NCBI GenBank assembly: GCA_947259195.1
Contig: CAMYLC010000034.1
Location: forward strand, 37,057-101,056
Direction: 5' to 3'
From: Thermoanaerobaculia bacterium
Lineage (GTDB): Bacteria > Acidobacteriota > Thermoanaerobaculia > Multivoradales > JAHEKO01
Length of the DNA stretch: 64,000 nucleotides
Shown here one piece after another: positions 39,081 through 48,916 of the stretch (positions are counted from its first letter, which is position 1; every line of letters starts with the position of its first letter). Made by a program: the position numbers and the translations under genes. A model generated the notes under the pieces. It did no database searches. It was not told where the DNA came from and saw nothing but the letters and a program-made list of their open reading frames with translations.

Positions 39081-40526
39081 TCAGGACGGAGTGAGACCGA
39101 CGCGTCGCGCCAGGTCGGACGTGAACAGACCCTCCGGGTCGAGTCGGGACTTGATCTTCAAGAGCTCTCCATGGCGCGGGTAGATGCGGGAGAACTGGTC
39201 GGGCCTCATGACCTGATCCTTCGCCAGGTGAATCTTGCCGCCGCGCTTTGCTGTCGCGTCGATGATGCGGTCGATGGCCTGGCGGCTCCCCGTTTCGTTG
39301 TGCTTCTTCGGATGGAACTCGAAATTGAGGCTGTAGCCGTCTTCGGAGAACGAAAGCAGACCGTCGTCCGATTTGTGGGCCCGCAGAATAGTCGTGACCG
39401 GTGGGGATGGTGAGGACTGGCAAATTCCCATCAGCTCGATGATGGCTTCGCGTGCTTGCGACCTCGGGAAGGTGAGCTGGACGGTGTAGCCGCGCGCCCC
39501 ACAGACCAGATGGGCGGGAGGCACCGTGAAGCTAGCCTCGAAGCTGAAGCGCAGAAAAAGCTCGGTGTTGGTGGAACGACCAGTTCGGGAAGCGAACTGG
39601 CTCATCGCGTAGTAGAGGCGGTTGAACACATGCAGCATGGGCTTCTGGGCGTAGAGCATGAGGTTCAGCAGGGGGCCGAAGGCCTCGTGCAGTCCGAGAC
39701 CGAGTCGGCGGTGCTTATCGAGTCGCTCGTAGCCCGCGTCCAGGTACGTCTTGCGCTCGGCTTCGGTGGCGTCGTGCTCGGTCCACTTCGCGGCGTGGAT
39801 CACTGAGCGCCCCGTTTTCTTCCCACTGGCGTAGGCATCCATCCAGACGACAGCCAGGTCGTAGGATTCCTCGACCTTGGCCATCGTCTCGAGGAGCGCG
39901 TCAACATCGGGCGCCGGATAGCGGTGAACCTCGAGATAGGGCGATGGAATCGGTTTGAGCTGCAGAGTGGCATCCAGAATGATGCCGGTCAGCCCGATGC
40001 CGCCGACCACGGCGTTGAAGAGTTCGTGGGACCTATCGATCTCAATGGTCTCGCCATCGGCTGTCAGCATGGAAAGCCGAACCACTTGATGGGCAAAGCT
40101 GCCGTGCTTCCACGCATCCTTGCCATTGACGTTGGCGCAGATGGCGCCGGAAACGGTGGAATGGGACTCGGTCGGGCTCGACGGGAGTGTCAGCAGCCGA
40201 TAGTGGACTTCCTGGTAGATGTCGAGCAGTCGAGTTCCGGCTTCGATCGTGATCTGTGCCTTCTCCTCGTCGAAGTCGAGGATCTGGTTCATGGCGCTGA
40301 TGTCGAGCAGGACCTGGCTGTCGAGGAGGGCCTCGTCTCCGTAGCTGCGCCCAGCACCTCGCGGGCAGATCTTCAGGCCATGTTGTTTGCAGTAGACCAG
40401 CGTTTCGCGGCACTGATCGACATTCGTGGGGCGAGCGACAAGGGAGCGCGTGCGAATCGACCCGACCAGCGAGTCGACCTCCTTCCACTCCATGAAGCTC
40501 GGTAGTGACGGGTTTTCAGATGGCAT
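39081..40526 (-). CDS. FAD-binding oxidase (D-arabinono-1,4-lactone oxidase-like)
   Basis: ICPRGAGRSYGDEALL, SSPTESHSTVSGAICANVNGKD. Confidence 0.82.
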   Translation of the reverse strand: MPSENPSLPSFMEWKEVDSLVGSIRTRSLVARPTNVDQCRETLVYCKQHGLKICPRGAGRSYGDEALLDSQVLLDISAMNQILDFDEEKAQITIEAGTRLLDIYQEVHYRLLTLPSSPTESHSTVSGAICANVNGKDAWKHGSFAHQVVRLSMLTADGETIEIDRSHELFNAVVGGIGLTGIILDATLQLKPIPSPYLEVHRYPAPDVDALLETMAKVEESYDLAVVWMDAYASGKKTGRSVIHAAKWTEHDATEAERKTYLDAGYERLDKHRRLGLGLHEAFGPLLNLMLYAQKPMLHVFNRLYYAMSQFASRTGRSTNTELFLRFSFEASFTVPPAHLVCGARGYTVQLTFPRSQAREAIIELMGICQSSPSPPVTTILRAHKSDDGLLSFSEDGYSLNFEFHPKKHNETGSRQAIDRIIDATAKRGGKIHLAKDQVMRPDQFSRIYPRHGELLKIKSRLDPEGLFTSDLARRVGLTPS

Positions 40527-40532
40527 CGCGGT

Positions 40533-40913
40533 TCATCCCTCCGTCCCGCAGGCTCGGGGCATGATACCGCCATCCCGAGCGAGTTCGTAGCCCTCATCGA
40601 GGGGTTCTGGGGTCCGGGCGAATCCCTTGCCCTGGCCCGGGTGGTCCACTCGACACCCCGCTGCCAATCGCCTGCATAACCGGTGAGGATGCCCATCAGA
40701 GCCATGGCGTCTCCGTCGCGCGGGTTGAGTGTCGGGCAGTGCTCCGCGGCGAAACCCCTCCAGGCGGTCATGCTCCGCGGCCATGTCTGGTGGCAAGACC
40801 TTGAGAGCCACGTCCCGCCCGAGTTTCGTGTCCTCGGCCCGATAGACCTCTCCCATGCCGCCCAGACCGAGCATGGCGGTTATCGAATAGTGGGAGAGTG
40901 TGGTGCCGATCAT
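40533..40913 (-). pseudogene. Remnant of Ser/Thr protein kinase with TPR C-terminus
   Basis: [45 protein letters not shown] kinase N-lobe, then in a shifted frame [34 protein letters not shown]-like; catalytic core absent. Confidence 0.72.
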
Positions 40914-41001
40914 CAGGTTGGTCAGTCAGCTAGCAGGCGCGGGCCTCTCAGACCGTGCGGCGCCTTGCCATTCAAGCTCTCCAGAGGGAAGTCGGATCAA
41001 T

Positions 41002-41535
41002 CTACTCAATGCCTGTTGCGGGCGGCCCAAGAGGGCTCTCGGGGCACCCGGCCGTCTCGACTGTGTAGACGCCACCCGTGATCTTCCAGCCGGTGCCGTC
41101 GTTCAACAGGTCGAAAGCGTCGATACCGCAGTGATGGAAATCTCCATCCAGGAAGAAGTCGTAGGGCGTCCATACTGTCGCGATGCCGCCATGGATTCGG
41201 ACCTCGGCCTCCCAGAAACGCTCGAGGAGATCCCGCTCCTGAGTCTCCAGACCCTGCGCAAACTCCTCGTTGGACGACGATCGAATCATCGTCTCGCCAT
41301 TCTCCTCCCGCAACGAGAAGAATCGCCCTTCGGGGATCATCACCTCGAGGGCGGCCTCGGCGTCACGGTCGGCCATCGCGTCGAAGAATCGCTGAACGGT
41401 CTCGAGCACGGCCCGCTCCTCGGACGAGTTTCCAGCCTGCGCTTCTACGGCGAAGAGACACAGCACCATGAGGGCGGGGACAACCAAAGTCACGAACCGG
41501 GTCGCGCGGCTGAAACTTGGGGACACCATACACAT
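41002..41535 (-). CDS. Secreted NTF2-like/DUF4440-type protein
   Basis: Signal peptide; AVLETVQRFFDAMADRDAEAALEVMIPEGRFFSL. Confidence 0.65.
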   Translation of the reverse strand: MCMVSPSFSRATRFVTLVVPALMVLCLFAVEAQAGNSSEERAVLETVQRFFDAMADRDAEAALEVMIPEGRFFSLREENGETMIRSSSNEEFAQGLETQERDLLERFWEAEVRIHGGIATVWTPYDFFLDGDFHHCGIDAFDLLNDGTGWKITGGVYTVETAGCPESPLGPPATGIE

Positions 41536-41731
41536 TTCCTTTCGCTGAACAGGTTTGAGAGACGGAGTCCGACTGTAAGGGATCGTCACAAGATGTCCAA
41601 ACTCTCAGGCTGGCTGGCCTCATCGACATGCTTGTATCCAATGACCGCAGTGGTCGAGTACTATGGACCATCCGCGCGACCCCCGTTGGATTTCGAGAGA
41701 CCCCAGTCAGCGATCCGAAAAAGGAGAAGCG

Positions 41732-43294
41732 ATGAGGAAGTATGCACTGCTAGCCGTACTGATGATCGCCACCGTTCCAGCCCTCGGGTTGGCCCAGGAG
41801 GAGACAGCCGCAACTCCAGACCCAACTCAAGCTCCGACACCGGAGCCCGAGCCGTCGAATTGGACTAGCAGTCACTCCATCACGGTAGGTGCTGAGACGG
41901 TTACCTATGATGCGGAGGTCGGCAGCATCATCTTGCGCGACGACAAGGAGAAGGCCACCGCAGAGCTCTTCTACACCGCCTACTTTCGAACGAATGGCTC
42001 CGACTCTGCGAACCGGCCGTTGATTTTTGCCTACAACGGCGGACCAGGCTCGGCATCGTTCTGGCTCCACATGGGAATCATGGGCCCGCGCCGGGTGGTA
42101 ACGCCGATCGTCGGGCAGCAGGCTCCGCCTCCCTACCCCATGGAGGACAATCAGTACACGCTTCTCAACCAGGCCGACATCGTGATGATCGATCCGGTGG
42201 GTACGGGATTCAGCCGTCCAGCCGGTGAGGCGAAAGGTGAGGCGAAAGGTGAGGACTTCTGGGGTCTGGATGAAGACGCCCGTTCGTTGACACAGTTCAT
42301 CCGCCGATTCTTGAGCCAGTACGGCCGCTGGAACTCGCCCAGGTATCTCCTCGGCGAAAGCTACGGAACCACCCGCTCCGCGGTACTCGCGCGCCATCTC
42401 CAGCGCGCCAACATTGACCTCAATGGAATCGTGCTGGTTTCGGCGGTACTCGACTTCAACACCATTCTCTTCCCCGACGGCGCGATCATGCCTTACATCG
42501 TCAACGTTCCGTCCTTTGCGGTCACGGCCGAGTACCTGGACGCCCTTCCCGGTGGCAAGCCAGCGGACCTCGCGGCGTTCATGCAGGAGGTCGAAGACTG
42601 GGTGTTGTCCGACTATGCGGGAGCATTGATGGCTGGTAGCGCGGTGGATCCGATTCGCCGTGCTGCCGTCATCGAGAAGATGCATCAGTACACGGGGCTC
42701 TCACCCGAGTACCTCGACAAGTCGAATCTCAGGGTGACGGCGCCGGAGTTCGAGAAGGAGTTGCTGCGAGACAAGGGTCTGGTCGTCGGACGCCTCGATG
42801 CGAGGTTCACCGGTCCGACCGGAGATCTGCTGGAGCTCCGCCCCTCGCATGATCCGCAATCCAGTGCCATCGCCTCCGCCTACACCTCGGCGTTCAATGC
42901 CTACGTGCGATCCGAGCTCGGCTATGACGGTGAGAGGGAATACGTTCCGAGTGGGATGGCGAGACCGTGGAACTTCGATCGCGAAGACGAGAACATCGGC
43001 TTCGGCCTGGGTGGAGTTCCCAATGTGGCTCCGGACCTCGCCGAGGCTCTGACGCGGAATCCGCGGCTCGAGGTATTGCTGGTCAACGGAATATATGATC
43101 TGGCCACACCCTACTTTGCCGCTGTCTGGACGATGGACAATTTGAACCTACCGCCCGATCTGCGAGACAACATCGAACGCGCCGACTTCGCCGCCGGCCA
43201 CATGATGTATGTCGAGCAGTCCCTGATCGCGCAGTGGAAAGAGACCCTGGACAGGTTCATTCAGCGCACGTCTGGGTCAGCAACAACACCCTAA
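41732..43294 (+). CDS. S10 family serine carboxypeptidase-like protein
   Basis: FAYNGGPGSASFWLHMG, DPVGTGFSRP, LLGESYGTTRSA, VNGIYDLATPY; signal peptide, AGGAGA SD. Confidence 0.9.
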   Translation: MRKYALLAVLMIATVPALGLAQEETAATPDPTQAPTPEPEPSNWTSSHSITVGAETVTYDAEVGSIILRDDKEKATAELFYTAYFRTNGSDSANRPLIFAYNGGPGSASFWLHMGIMGPRRVVTPIVGQQAPPPYPMEDNQYTLLNQADIVMIDPVGTGFSRPAGEAKGEAKGEDFWGLDEDARSLTQFIRRFLSQYGRWNSPRYLLGESYGTTRSAVLARHLQRANIDLNGIVLVSAVLDFNTILFPDGAIMPYIVNVPSFAVTAEYLDALPGGKPADLAAFMQEVEDWVLSDYAGALMAGSAVDPIRRAAVIEKMHQYTGLSPEYLDKSNLRVTAPEFEKELLRDKGLVVGRLDARFTGPTGDLLELRPSHDPQSSAIASAYTSAFNAYVRSELGYDGEREYVPSGMARPWNFDREDENIGFGLGGVPNVAPDLAEALTRNPRLEVLLVNGIYDLATPYFAAVWTMDNLNLPPDLRDNIERADFAAGHMMYVEQSLIAQWKETLDRFIQRTSGSATTP

Positions 43295-43328
43295 AAGCAG
43301 GCGTGGTTGCTTGTCCCGGGGGCGAGTG

Positions 43329-43874
43329 TCAGGAGCATCGCTGGAAAGCAGGTAGATGGTTGTACAGGGACGCGTCGCGGAGTCGCTCGAAGACCGTGAT
43401 CACGTCCTGCTCGGTCACGCCCTCGAGGATCTCGTCATACAGGGCGGCGTTGGCGATCTCGGCGTCGACTGCCATTTGACAGGCTTCTTGTACCGAGTCG
43501 GGCGCGTCGAGATTACCGGCGTGAGGATCCGAAGGTGCTGCCAGAGAATAGGTGTTGTAGAGCCCGACAAGAGCCTCTATGTGGCGGGTCTCGGCGTCGC
43601 GGATCGGGACGAAGGGTCGGACTGGACCGAATCTCTCGATCACCGCGTCGTAGAAGGCTCTGGCTTTGTATTCGTCATCGATGGCACTGTCCAGAGCAGA
43701 GGCGGTAGCCGTGCTAAGGGCGCTCGAGTCGGTTGTCGTCGAGGCATCGAACGGTGACGGTTCGGTCGGCGTGGATGAACCGCTGCTGCAACCGATCAGG
43801 TTGGCTCCGAGCAATACGGCCAGCAGAGTGGCTTGGACTCGTAGGGTTCCCATTGTGGTGTTCTCCGGTGTCAT
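43329..43874 (-). CDS. DUF2202-like ferritin-fold lipoprotein
   Basis: Lipobox LIGCSS; DDEYKARAFYDAVIERFG…RDAETRHIEALVGLYNTY. Confidence 0.75.
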   Translation of the reverse strand: MTPENTTMGTLRVQATLLAVLLGANLIGCSSGSSTPTEPSPFDASTTTDSSALSTATASALDSAIDDEYKARAFYDAVIERFGPVRPFVPIRDAETRHIEALVGLYNTYSLAAPSDPHAGNLDAPDSVQEACQMAVDAEIANAALYDEILEGVTEQDVITVFERLRDASLYNHLPAFQRCS

Positions 43875-44099
43875 GAGAGTCTTGGCGCTGCAATCACTGA
43901 GGTACTGAGCAGATTGCATGCCAGGTCCTGGGAGCTGGGTAGCCCCCCAGTCTCCAGCTGGTTCAGCAGCTGATGACCCCAGGTATGAGCGTCGGGGCTC
44001 GACGGTTTCGTCGAGGATTGCGACGATACCGACGAATGTCGTTGTGAACTGCAGTCGATGCGGCTTCGGGCCACCGATGCGGATGGGCGGCGACGACTC

Positions 44100-44987
44100 T
44101 TACGAAGCTCGCCGTTCCTGCCCGTCGCTGGAGACCCCTCTCCGGGCTCGCGAGCGCACGATGCAGTATTCCGCCCCCAGAATCAGGATGAAGGCGGATA
44201 TATAGAGCCACAGAAGCAGCACGATGATCGAGGACAGGGATCCGTACACCGCCTTGAGGTTCGCCACCTTGTCCAGATAGAGCGCGAACCCGGCCTGCCC
44301 GAGCTCGAACAGAAGTGTGGCAAGGAGAGCCCCGGGGAAGACCTGTGACCAGACGACCTCCGTGGAGGGTGTCAGTTTGTAGATCAGGGTGAAGATCAGG
44401 AAGACCAGGATGAAGCTGGCCGGCCAACCCTGAAACCACGAGACAGCGCCGGGGTCGAGTCCCAACCCAGACAGGGCCGGCGCCTCGAGTACCAGCTCGA
44501 GTACCACCGTGACGCCGAGCGACACGATGATCAGAATCGACACGGCAACGGCCGTCCCGAAGTAGCGCAGCTTCGACAGGAGGGGTCGTTGCTGTTGTTC
44601 GATACCGATGGCCCGGTTGACGGAGCGCGAAATGGCGCCAAAGACCTTGGCGGCCGTCCAGAAAAGACCGAGAATAGCCACTAGGCCCATGGTTCCCCGG
44701 AAGCGAACCACGGCATCGAGGTTGTCCATCACCATCTGCGCACTTCCCGGCAGCATCTCGGTAACAGTCTCGAAGATTCGGGCTTGCATGGAGCTCGATT
44801 CGAGGAAGTGGCTGATCAACGAGAGAATTCCGATCAGCAGCGGAAAGATGGAGAAGAAGGCCCAGAAAGCGATCGAGGCGGCCAGGTCGGGTGCAGCATC
44901 CTGCTTCGCCTTTCGCAAGGTCTCAGCGAGGAGTGAGAATTCGGATTTCAATCCGCGTCGCAGGTCCATTCGAACCAATCGAGGCAA
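44100..44987 (-). CDS. YihY/virulence factor BrkB family membrane protein
   Basis: AASIAFWAFFSIFPLLIGI, WTAAKVFGAISRSVNRA, VYGSLSSIIVLLLWLYISAFILILGAEY. Confidence 0.9.
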   Translation of the reverse strand: MPRLVRMDLRRGLKSEFSLLAETLRKAKQDAAPDLAASIAFWAFFSIFPLLIGILSLISHFLESSSMQARIFETVTEMLPGSAQMVMDNLDAVVRFRGTMGLVAILGLFWTAAKVFGAISRSVNRAIGIEQQQRPLLSKLRYFGTAVAVSILIIVSLGVTVVLELVLEAPALSGLGLDPGAVSWFQGWPASFILVFLIFTLIYKLTPSTEVVWSQVFPGALLATLLFELGQAGFALYLDKVANLKAVYGSLSSIIVLLLWLYISAFILILGAEYCIVRSRARRGVSSDGQERRAS

Positions 44988-44996
44988 GTTTCGAGC

Positions 44997-45671
44997 TCAG
45001 CGATTTGCGGCCGCGAGCCTGTTGATGGCGTCGTTCTCGAGTATGGGTTGTGGGTGGCCCTGCTGTGCCGCACGGATCATCGCCAGACCGACCCTTTCGG
45101 TGGTCGTCACGTAGCGTGGAAAGAGAGCCTGGAGGACCGGAAACAGCGGTCCAACGAGGCCGTACAGCACTCGATACGCTCGGGTCCTTGATCGAGTTCC
45201 GTGTAACGGTTGGATGTAAGCCGGGCGGAACATGTAAGCGGCCTTGAAGGGCAGCTGCAGAAGTTGGTTCTCCGTCTTACCCTTGACCCTCGCCCACATC
45301 ATTCGACCCTTTTCGGTGCTGTCGGTTCCAGCTCCCGAGACGTAGATGAAAGTCATCTCCGGATTCAGTCGGACCAGCGTCTTGGCAGCAGCGAGGGTCA
45401 GATCGACACTGACCTTGTGATAGGCCTCCTCACTCATTCCTGCTGCGGAGACTCCCAGACAGAAGAAGCAGGCGTCGAAGCCAGTGAGCTCGCCTTCGAG
45501 GGTTGAGTAGTCGAATAGGTCTGGCTGGACGATCTCCCTGACTTTCGGGTTCTCAACACCGGATGAACTCCGTCCCACGATCAGGATGGACTCGACTTGC
45601 GGGTCGGCAAGGCACTCACGCAGTGCACCCTGACCGACCATTCCCGTAGCTCCAAAGATGATGACTCTCAT
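44997..45671 (-). CDS. NAD(P)-binding oxidoreductase (HTATIP2/CC3-like)
   Basis: MRVIIFGATGMVGQGALRECL…ACFFCLGVSAAGMSEEAYHKV. Confidence 0.85.
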   Translation of the reverse strand: MRVIIFGATGMVGQGALRECLADPQVESILIVGRSSSGVENPKVREIVQPDLFDYSTLEGELTGFDACFFCLGVSAAGMSEEAYHKVSVDLTLAAAKTLVRLNPEMTFIYVSGAGTDSTEKGRMMWARVKGKTENQLLQLPFKAAYMFRPAYIQPLHGTRSRTRAYRVLYGLVGPLFPVLQALFPRYVTTTERVGLAMIRAAQQGHPQPILENDAINRLAAANR

Positions 45672-45871
45672 GGGTTCCCTTCCGATTCTCGCTCGAATCC
45701 CGAGCCTGGCGTCGTGCCCGGCAAGTATTGTGTCAACTTGGAGGGGTTCGATGCCTGTTATCTGTCATCTGGCGCCAGAACGGTGGCAGCCTGCGTCAGG
45801 TCGATGCTCTTCGGTGCCGTTCAGGTGCGATGCTAGGCTGAGGCTCTGGCAGCTGCTGAGGAGGGTTCGAG

Positions 45872-47968
45872 ATGCGACGGTTTGGAGTTCGGCGGGCGTT
45901 CTTGATTGTCTCCTGGATGTTGGTTTGGGGGGCCCTTTTCACAGGATCAGTCGGCGCAGCGGAAAGCGCTTCGGCACCGAACCATGAGATCTCGATGGAG
46001 GAGATATGGATTCCGATGCCAGACGGCGTGCGCCTCGCGGCGGATCTCTATATGCCAACCGGTGGCGGGCTGGACGAGCGCTACCCTGTGCTTCTGGAGT
46101 ACCTGCCCTACCGCAAGACCGAATCGCGCAGCCGGAATTACTCGCTCTACTCCTACTTTGTTTATCGTGGCTATGCGGTGGCTCGTGTCGATATCCGGGG
46201 CACAGGAAACAGTGAGGGTCAGTTGATTCCCTATGAGTACAGCGACCAGGAGAACAACGATGGCGAGGTGGTGATCGACTGGCTGTCGAAACAGTCCTGG
46301 TCGAACGGCAACGTCGGTATGTTCGGCATCTCCTGGGGAGGGTTCAACTCGATTCACCTGGCCATGCGCAATCCCCCAGCGTTGAAAGCCATTATTGCCG
46401 TCGACGCTACGGACGATCTCTATCAGGACGACGTTCACTTCATGGACGGCGTGATTCACGTCGATTCCTGGGAGATGAGCCAAGATCTCGACAATGCACG
46501 CCCGGGCGCCCCGGACTTCTCGGTCGACGAGGCCTACTTTCGCGACCGCTTCGACACCGAGCCTTGGATGATGACCTACAAGCGTCAGCAGCGCGACGGC
46601 CCGTTCTGGGACCGGACTGCCCTCAAGGCCCGATATGAGTCCATTCGTGTTCCGACCTTCGTCATCGGCGGCTGGTACGACGGCTATCGCGACAGTGTGC
46701 CTCGAATGCTCGAACACCTCCAGGCGCCCATCAAGGCGATCGTCGGTGCCTGGCATCATTCATTCCCGCACAACGCCTACCCCAAGCCGCAGATCGAGTG
46801 GCGGCACGAAGCCGTGAGGTGGTTCGACTATTGGCTGAAGGGGCGCGATACCGGAATCATGGAGGAGCCGCCGTTCGCGGTCTACGTCAGACAGTGGCAC
46901 CCGCCTGGGCCCTACTTGGAGGAGGCCCCCGGGCAATGGCGCTGGGAAGAAGGCTGGCCAATCGAGCGGATCGAGGAGCGGACGCTCTATCCACAGCCCA
47001 ACCACACACTGGCCTTGGCAGCAGCGTCCGAAGCGATTCACCACCTTCGATACGTGCCCTCCATCGGCGTCGAGGCCGGCGGCCCGGTGATGTGGTGGGG
47101 TGACGTGGCCCACGACCAGAGGCCCACCGACGCCTTCAGTCTGGTCTATGACAGCAAACCGCTGGAGAGCGAGCTCGAGATCCTCGGGTTTCCGACGGCG
47201 CAGCTGACGGTGTCGGCCGACGCGCCGCGAGCGAACTGGTTCGTACGCCTCTCCGATGTGGCTCCGGACGGCACGGTCACCCAGGTCGCCGGTGCCGGGT
47301 TCAATGGTACCCATCGCGAGTCGGCCCGCGAGCCAAAAGGGATCGTGCCGGGGGAGATCTTCCCTCTCGAGATCGAGATGCACTTCACCTCCTGGGTTTT
47401 CCCGGAGGGCCACCGTATTCGCCTGGCAGTGGCGAACGCTCAGTGGCCGATGCTCTGGCCGACCCCCTACCCGATGACAACGAGCCTCTATCTGGGAGGC
47501 GACAACGGCTCGAGAGTGATGTTGCCCATCATTCCGCACCAGGATCGTTCCGCTCCCGCCTTTCTCCCGCCCGAAGCCGATCCGGAGATGGCGGGATACG
47601 AAAGCCTGGATGAAGGCACGACCTCGGGCTACGGCGAGATCTCCTCGGTTGACCGCAATCCTCAGATCGGCACAGTTGTGGTGAAGGCGACGAACGGAGG
47701 CGGGACACGCTATCCCTGGGGTATCGAGCGCTACGGCGAGACGATCGTTCACGAGACCTCCGACGATCACCCCGAGGCGACCTCGGTTCTGGGAGAACAC
47801 TGGACGGAGGTCGAGCTCGAGGACCGCACTCTGATCTGGCAGTCAGAGCTGTTGTTCAGGAGCGATCTGGAGAACTTCTACTACACATACACGCGTCGGC
47901 TACTCGAGAACGGCGAGCTCCTGCGCGAAAAGATCTGGCGGGACACGATTCCTCGCGACTTCCAGTAA
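45872..47968 (+). CDS. CocE/NonD family hydrolase
   Basis: IPMPDGVRLAADLYMPTGG, DIRGTGNSEG, MFGISWGGFNSIHLA; C-terminal jelly-roll. Confidence 0.9.
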   Translation: MRRFGVRRAFLIVSWMLVWGALFTGSVGAAESASAPNHEISMEEIWIPMPDGVRLAADLYMPTGGGLDERYPVLLEYLPYRKTESRSRNYSLYSYFVYRGYAVARVDIRGTGNSEGQLIPYEYSDQENNDGEVVIDWLSKQSWSNGNVGMFGISWGGFNSIHLAMRNPPALKAIIAVDATDDLYQDDVHFMDGVIHVDSWEMSQDLDNARPGAPDFSVDEAYFRDRFDTEPWMMTYKRQQRDGPFWDRTALKARYESIRVPTFVIGGWYDGYRDSVPRMLEHLQAPIKAIVGAWHHSFPHNAYPKPQIEWRHEAVRWFDYWLKGRDTGIMEEPPFAVYVRQWHPPGPYLEEAPGQWRWEEGWPIERIEERTLYPQPNHTLALAAASEAIHHLRYVPSIGVEAGGPVMWWGDVAHDQRPTDAFSLVYDSKPLESELEILGFPTAQLTVSADAPRANWFVRLSDVAPDGTVTQVAGAGFNGTHRESAREPKGIVPGEIFPLEIEMHFTSWVFPEGHRIRLAVANAQWPMLWPTPYPMTTSLYLGGDNGSRVMLPIIPHQDRSAPAFLPPEADPEMAGYESLDEGTTSGYGEISSVDRNPQIGTVVVKATNGGGTRYPWGIERYGETIVHETSDDHPEATSVLGEHWTEVELEDRTLIWQSELLFRSDLENFYYTYTRRLLENGELLREKIWRDTIPRDFQ

Positions 47969-47980
47969 CGCTTGGGGGAT

Positions 47981-48565
47981 CTACCGAGTTCGCTCCCAAT
48001 CACTGGAAGCGAGGAAGTCCTCCATCTCCTGCCAGAGGGCTTCCAGGTCGCAGCGCATCAGGATCAGGTCATGCTTCCTTCCTGCCTGGTCCTGAACGTA
48101 GTCATGGAGCGTTGCCTCCTCGCGGAAGCCCAGCCTCCGGAAGATGCTCAGGGCCGCCTTCTGAGGCCGCATCATCTTGACGATGATCTCCTCCAGCTTC
48201 GCGCTGGCGGCAAGCAGGTACAGCTCGCGGGCCATCAGGATGCCGAGACCCTTGCGCTGATGGGTCGCCCCGACGATGAGTCGCAGCTCGCCAACGTGCC
48301 TCTTCCATTCCTCGGCCGGGTTCTCCACCGAGCCATCCGCCACGATCCGACCATCCGCAACAGCGACCAACCGCATCGCAGATCCTGATTCGATCTCGGA
48401 GATGCGCCGTTCCACGACTTCCCGCTTCGTGACGTCCCTTCGAAGATAGGCCCTGTCATCCTCCGGGAGCGACCTGAAGAAGGCGTGAGAATCGTCGAGA
48501 TCCGCACGCTCCATCTCACGAATGAGAACCTCCGTTTGATCCTTGAGTTTCACGGTCTTCCGCAT
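47981..48565 (-). CDS. GNAT family N-acetyltransferase
   Basis: ELRLIVGATHQRKGLGILMAREL acetyl-CoA loop, FRRLGFREEATLHDY. Confidence 0.88.
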   Translation of the reverse strand: MRKTVKLKDQTEVLIREMERADLDDSHAFFRSLPEDDRAYLRRDVTKREVVERRISEIESGSAMRLVAVADGRIVADGSVENPAEEWKRHVGELRLIVGATHQRKGLGILMARELYLLAASAKLEEIIVKMMRPQKAALSIFRRLGFREEATLHDYVQDQAGRKHDLILMRCDLEALWQEMEDFLASSDWERTR

Positions 48566-48667
48566 GTTGGCACCCCCGTTGAAGAGCATGGTCGGTCCGT
48601 CCGGACTTCAGCGGGCATGTTGGCACCCCCGTTGAAGAGCATGGTCGGTCCGTCCGGACTTCAGCGG
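48562..48667. repeat. Perfect tandem duplication, 2 x 53 bp
   Basis: gcatgttggcacccccgttgaagagcatggtcggtccgtccggacttcagcgg at 48562-48614 and 48615-48667. Confidence 0.98.
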
Positions 48668-48916
48668 CCAGGCGACCTCCTCGACAGGATGGCTTGGCAG
48701 AACAGTATGCCAGGCAATCTAGCAGGAGCCAGCCTGAGAAGCCGAGGTCTTGATCGACAGGGTACCTCGGATCTCTGCTCGTGTTCTACCCGGTGTCTGT
48801 CCGGCGGAAAGCTACTATCAGATCTTCAATCAGCGGCTCTGCGAGCTCAAGAGTATCAATCACCGTGCGGCGACCTTCTGCAGGGCCGTTTAGACCTGCC
48901 AGCGGAACTGGTCCCG

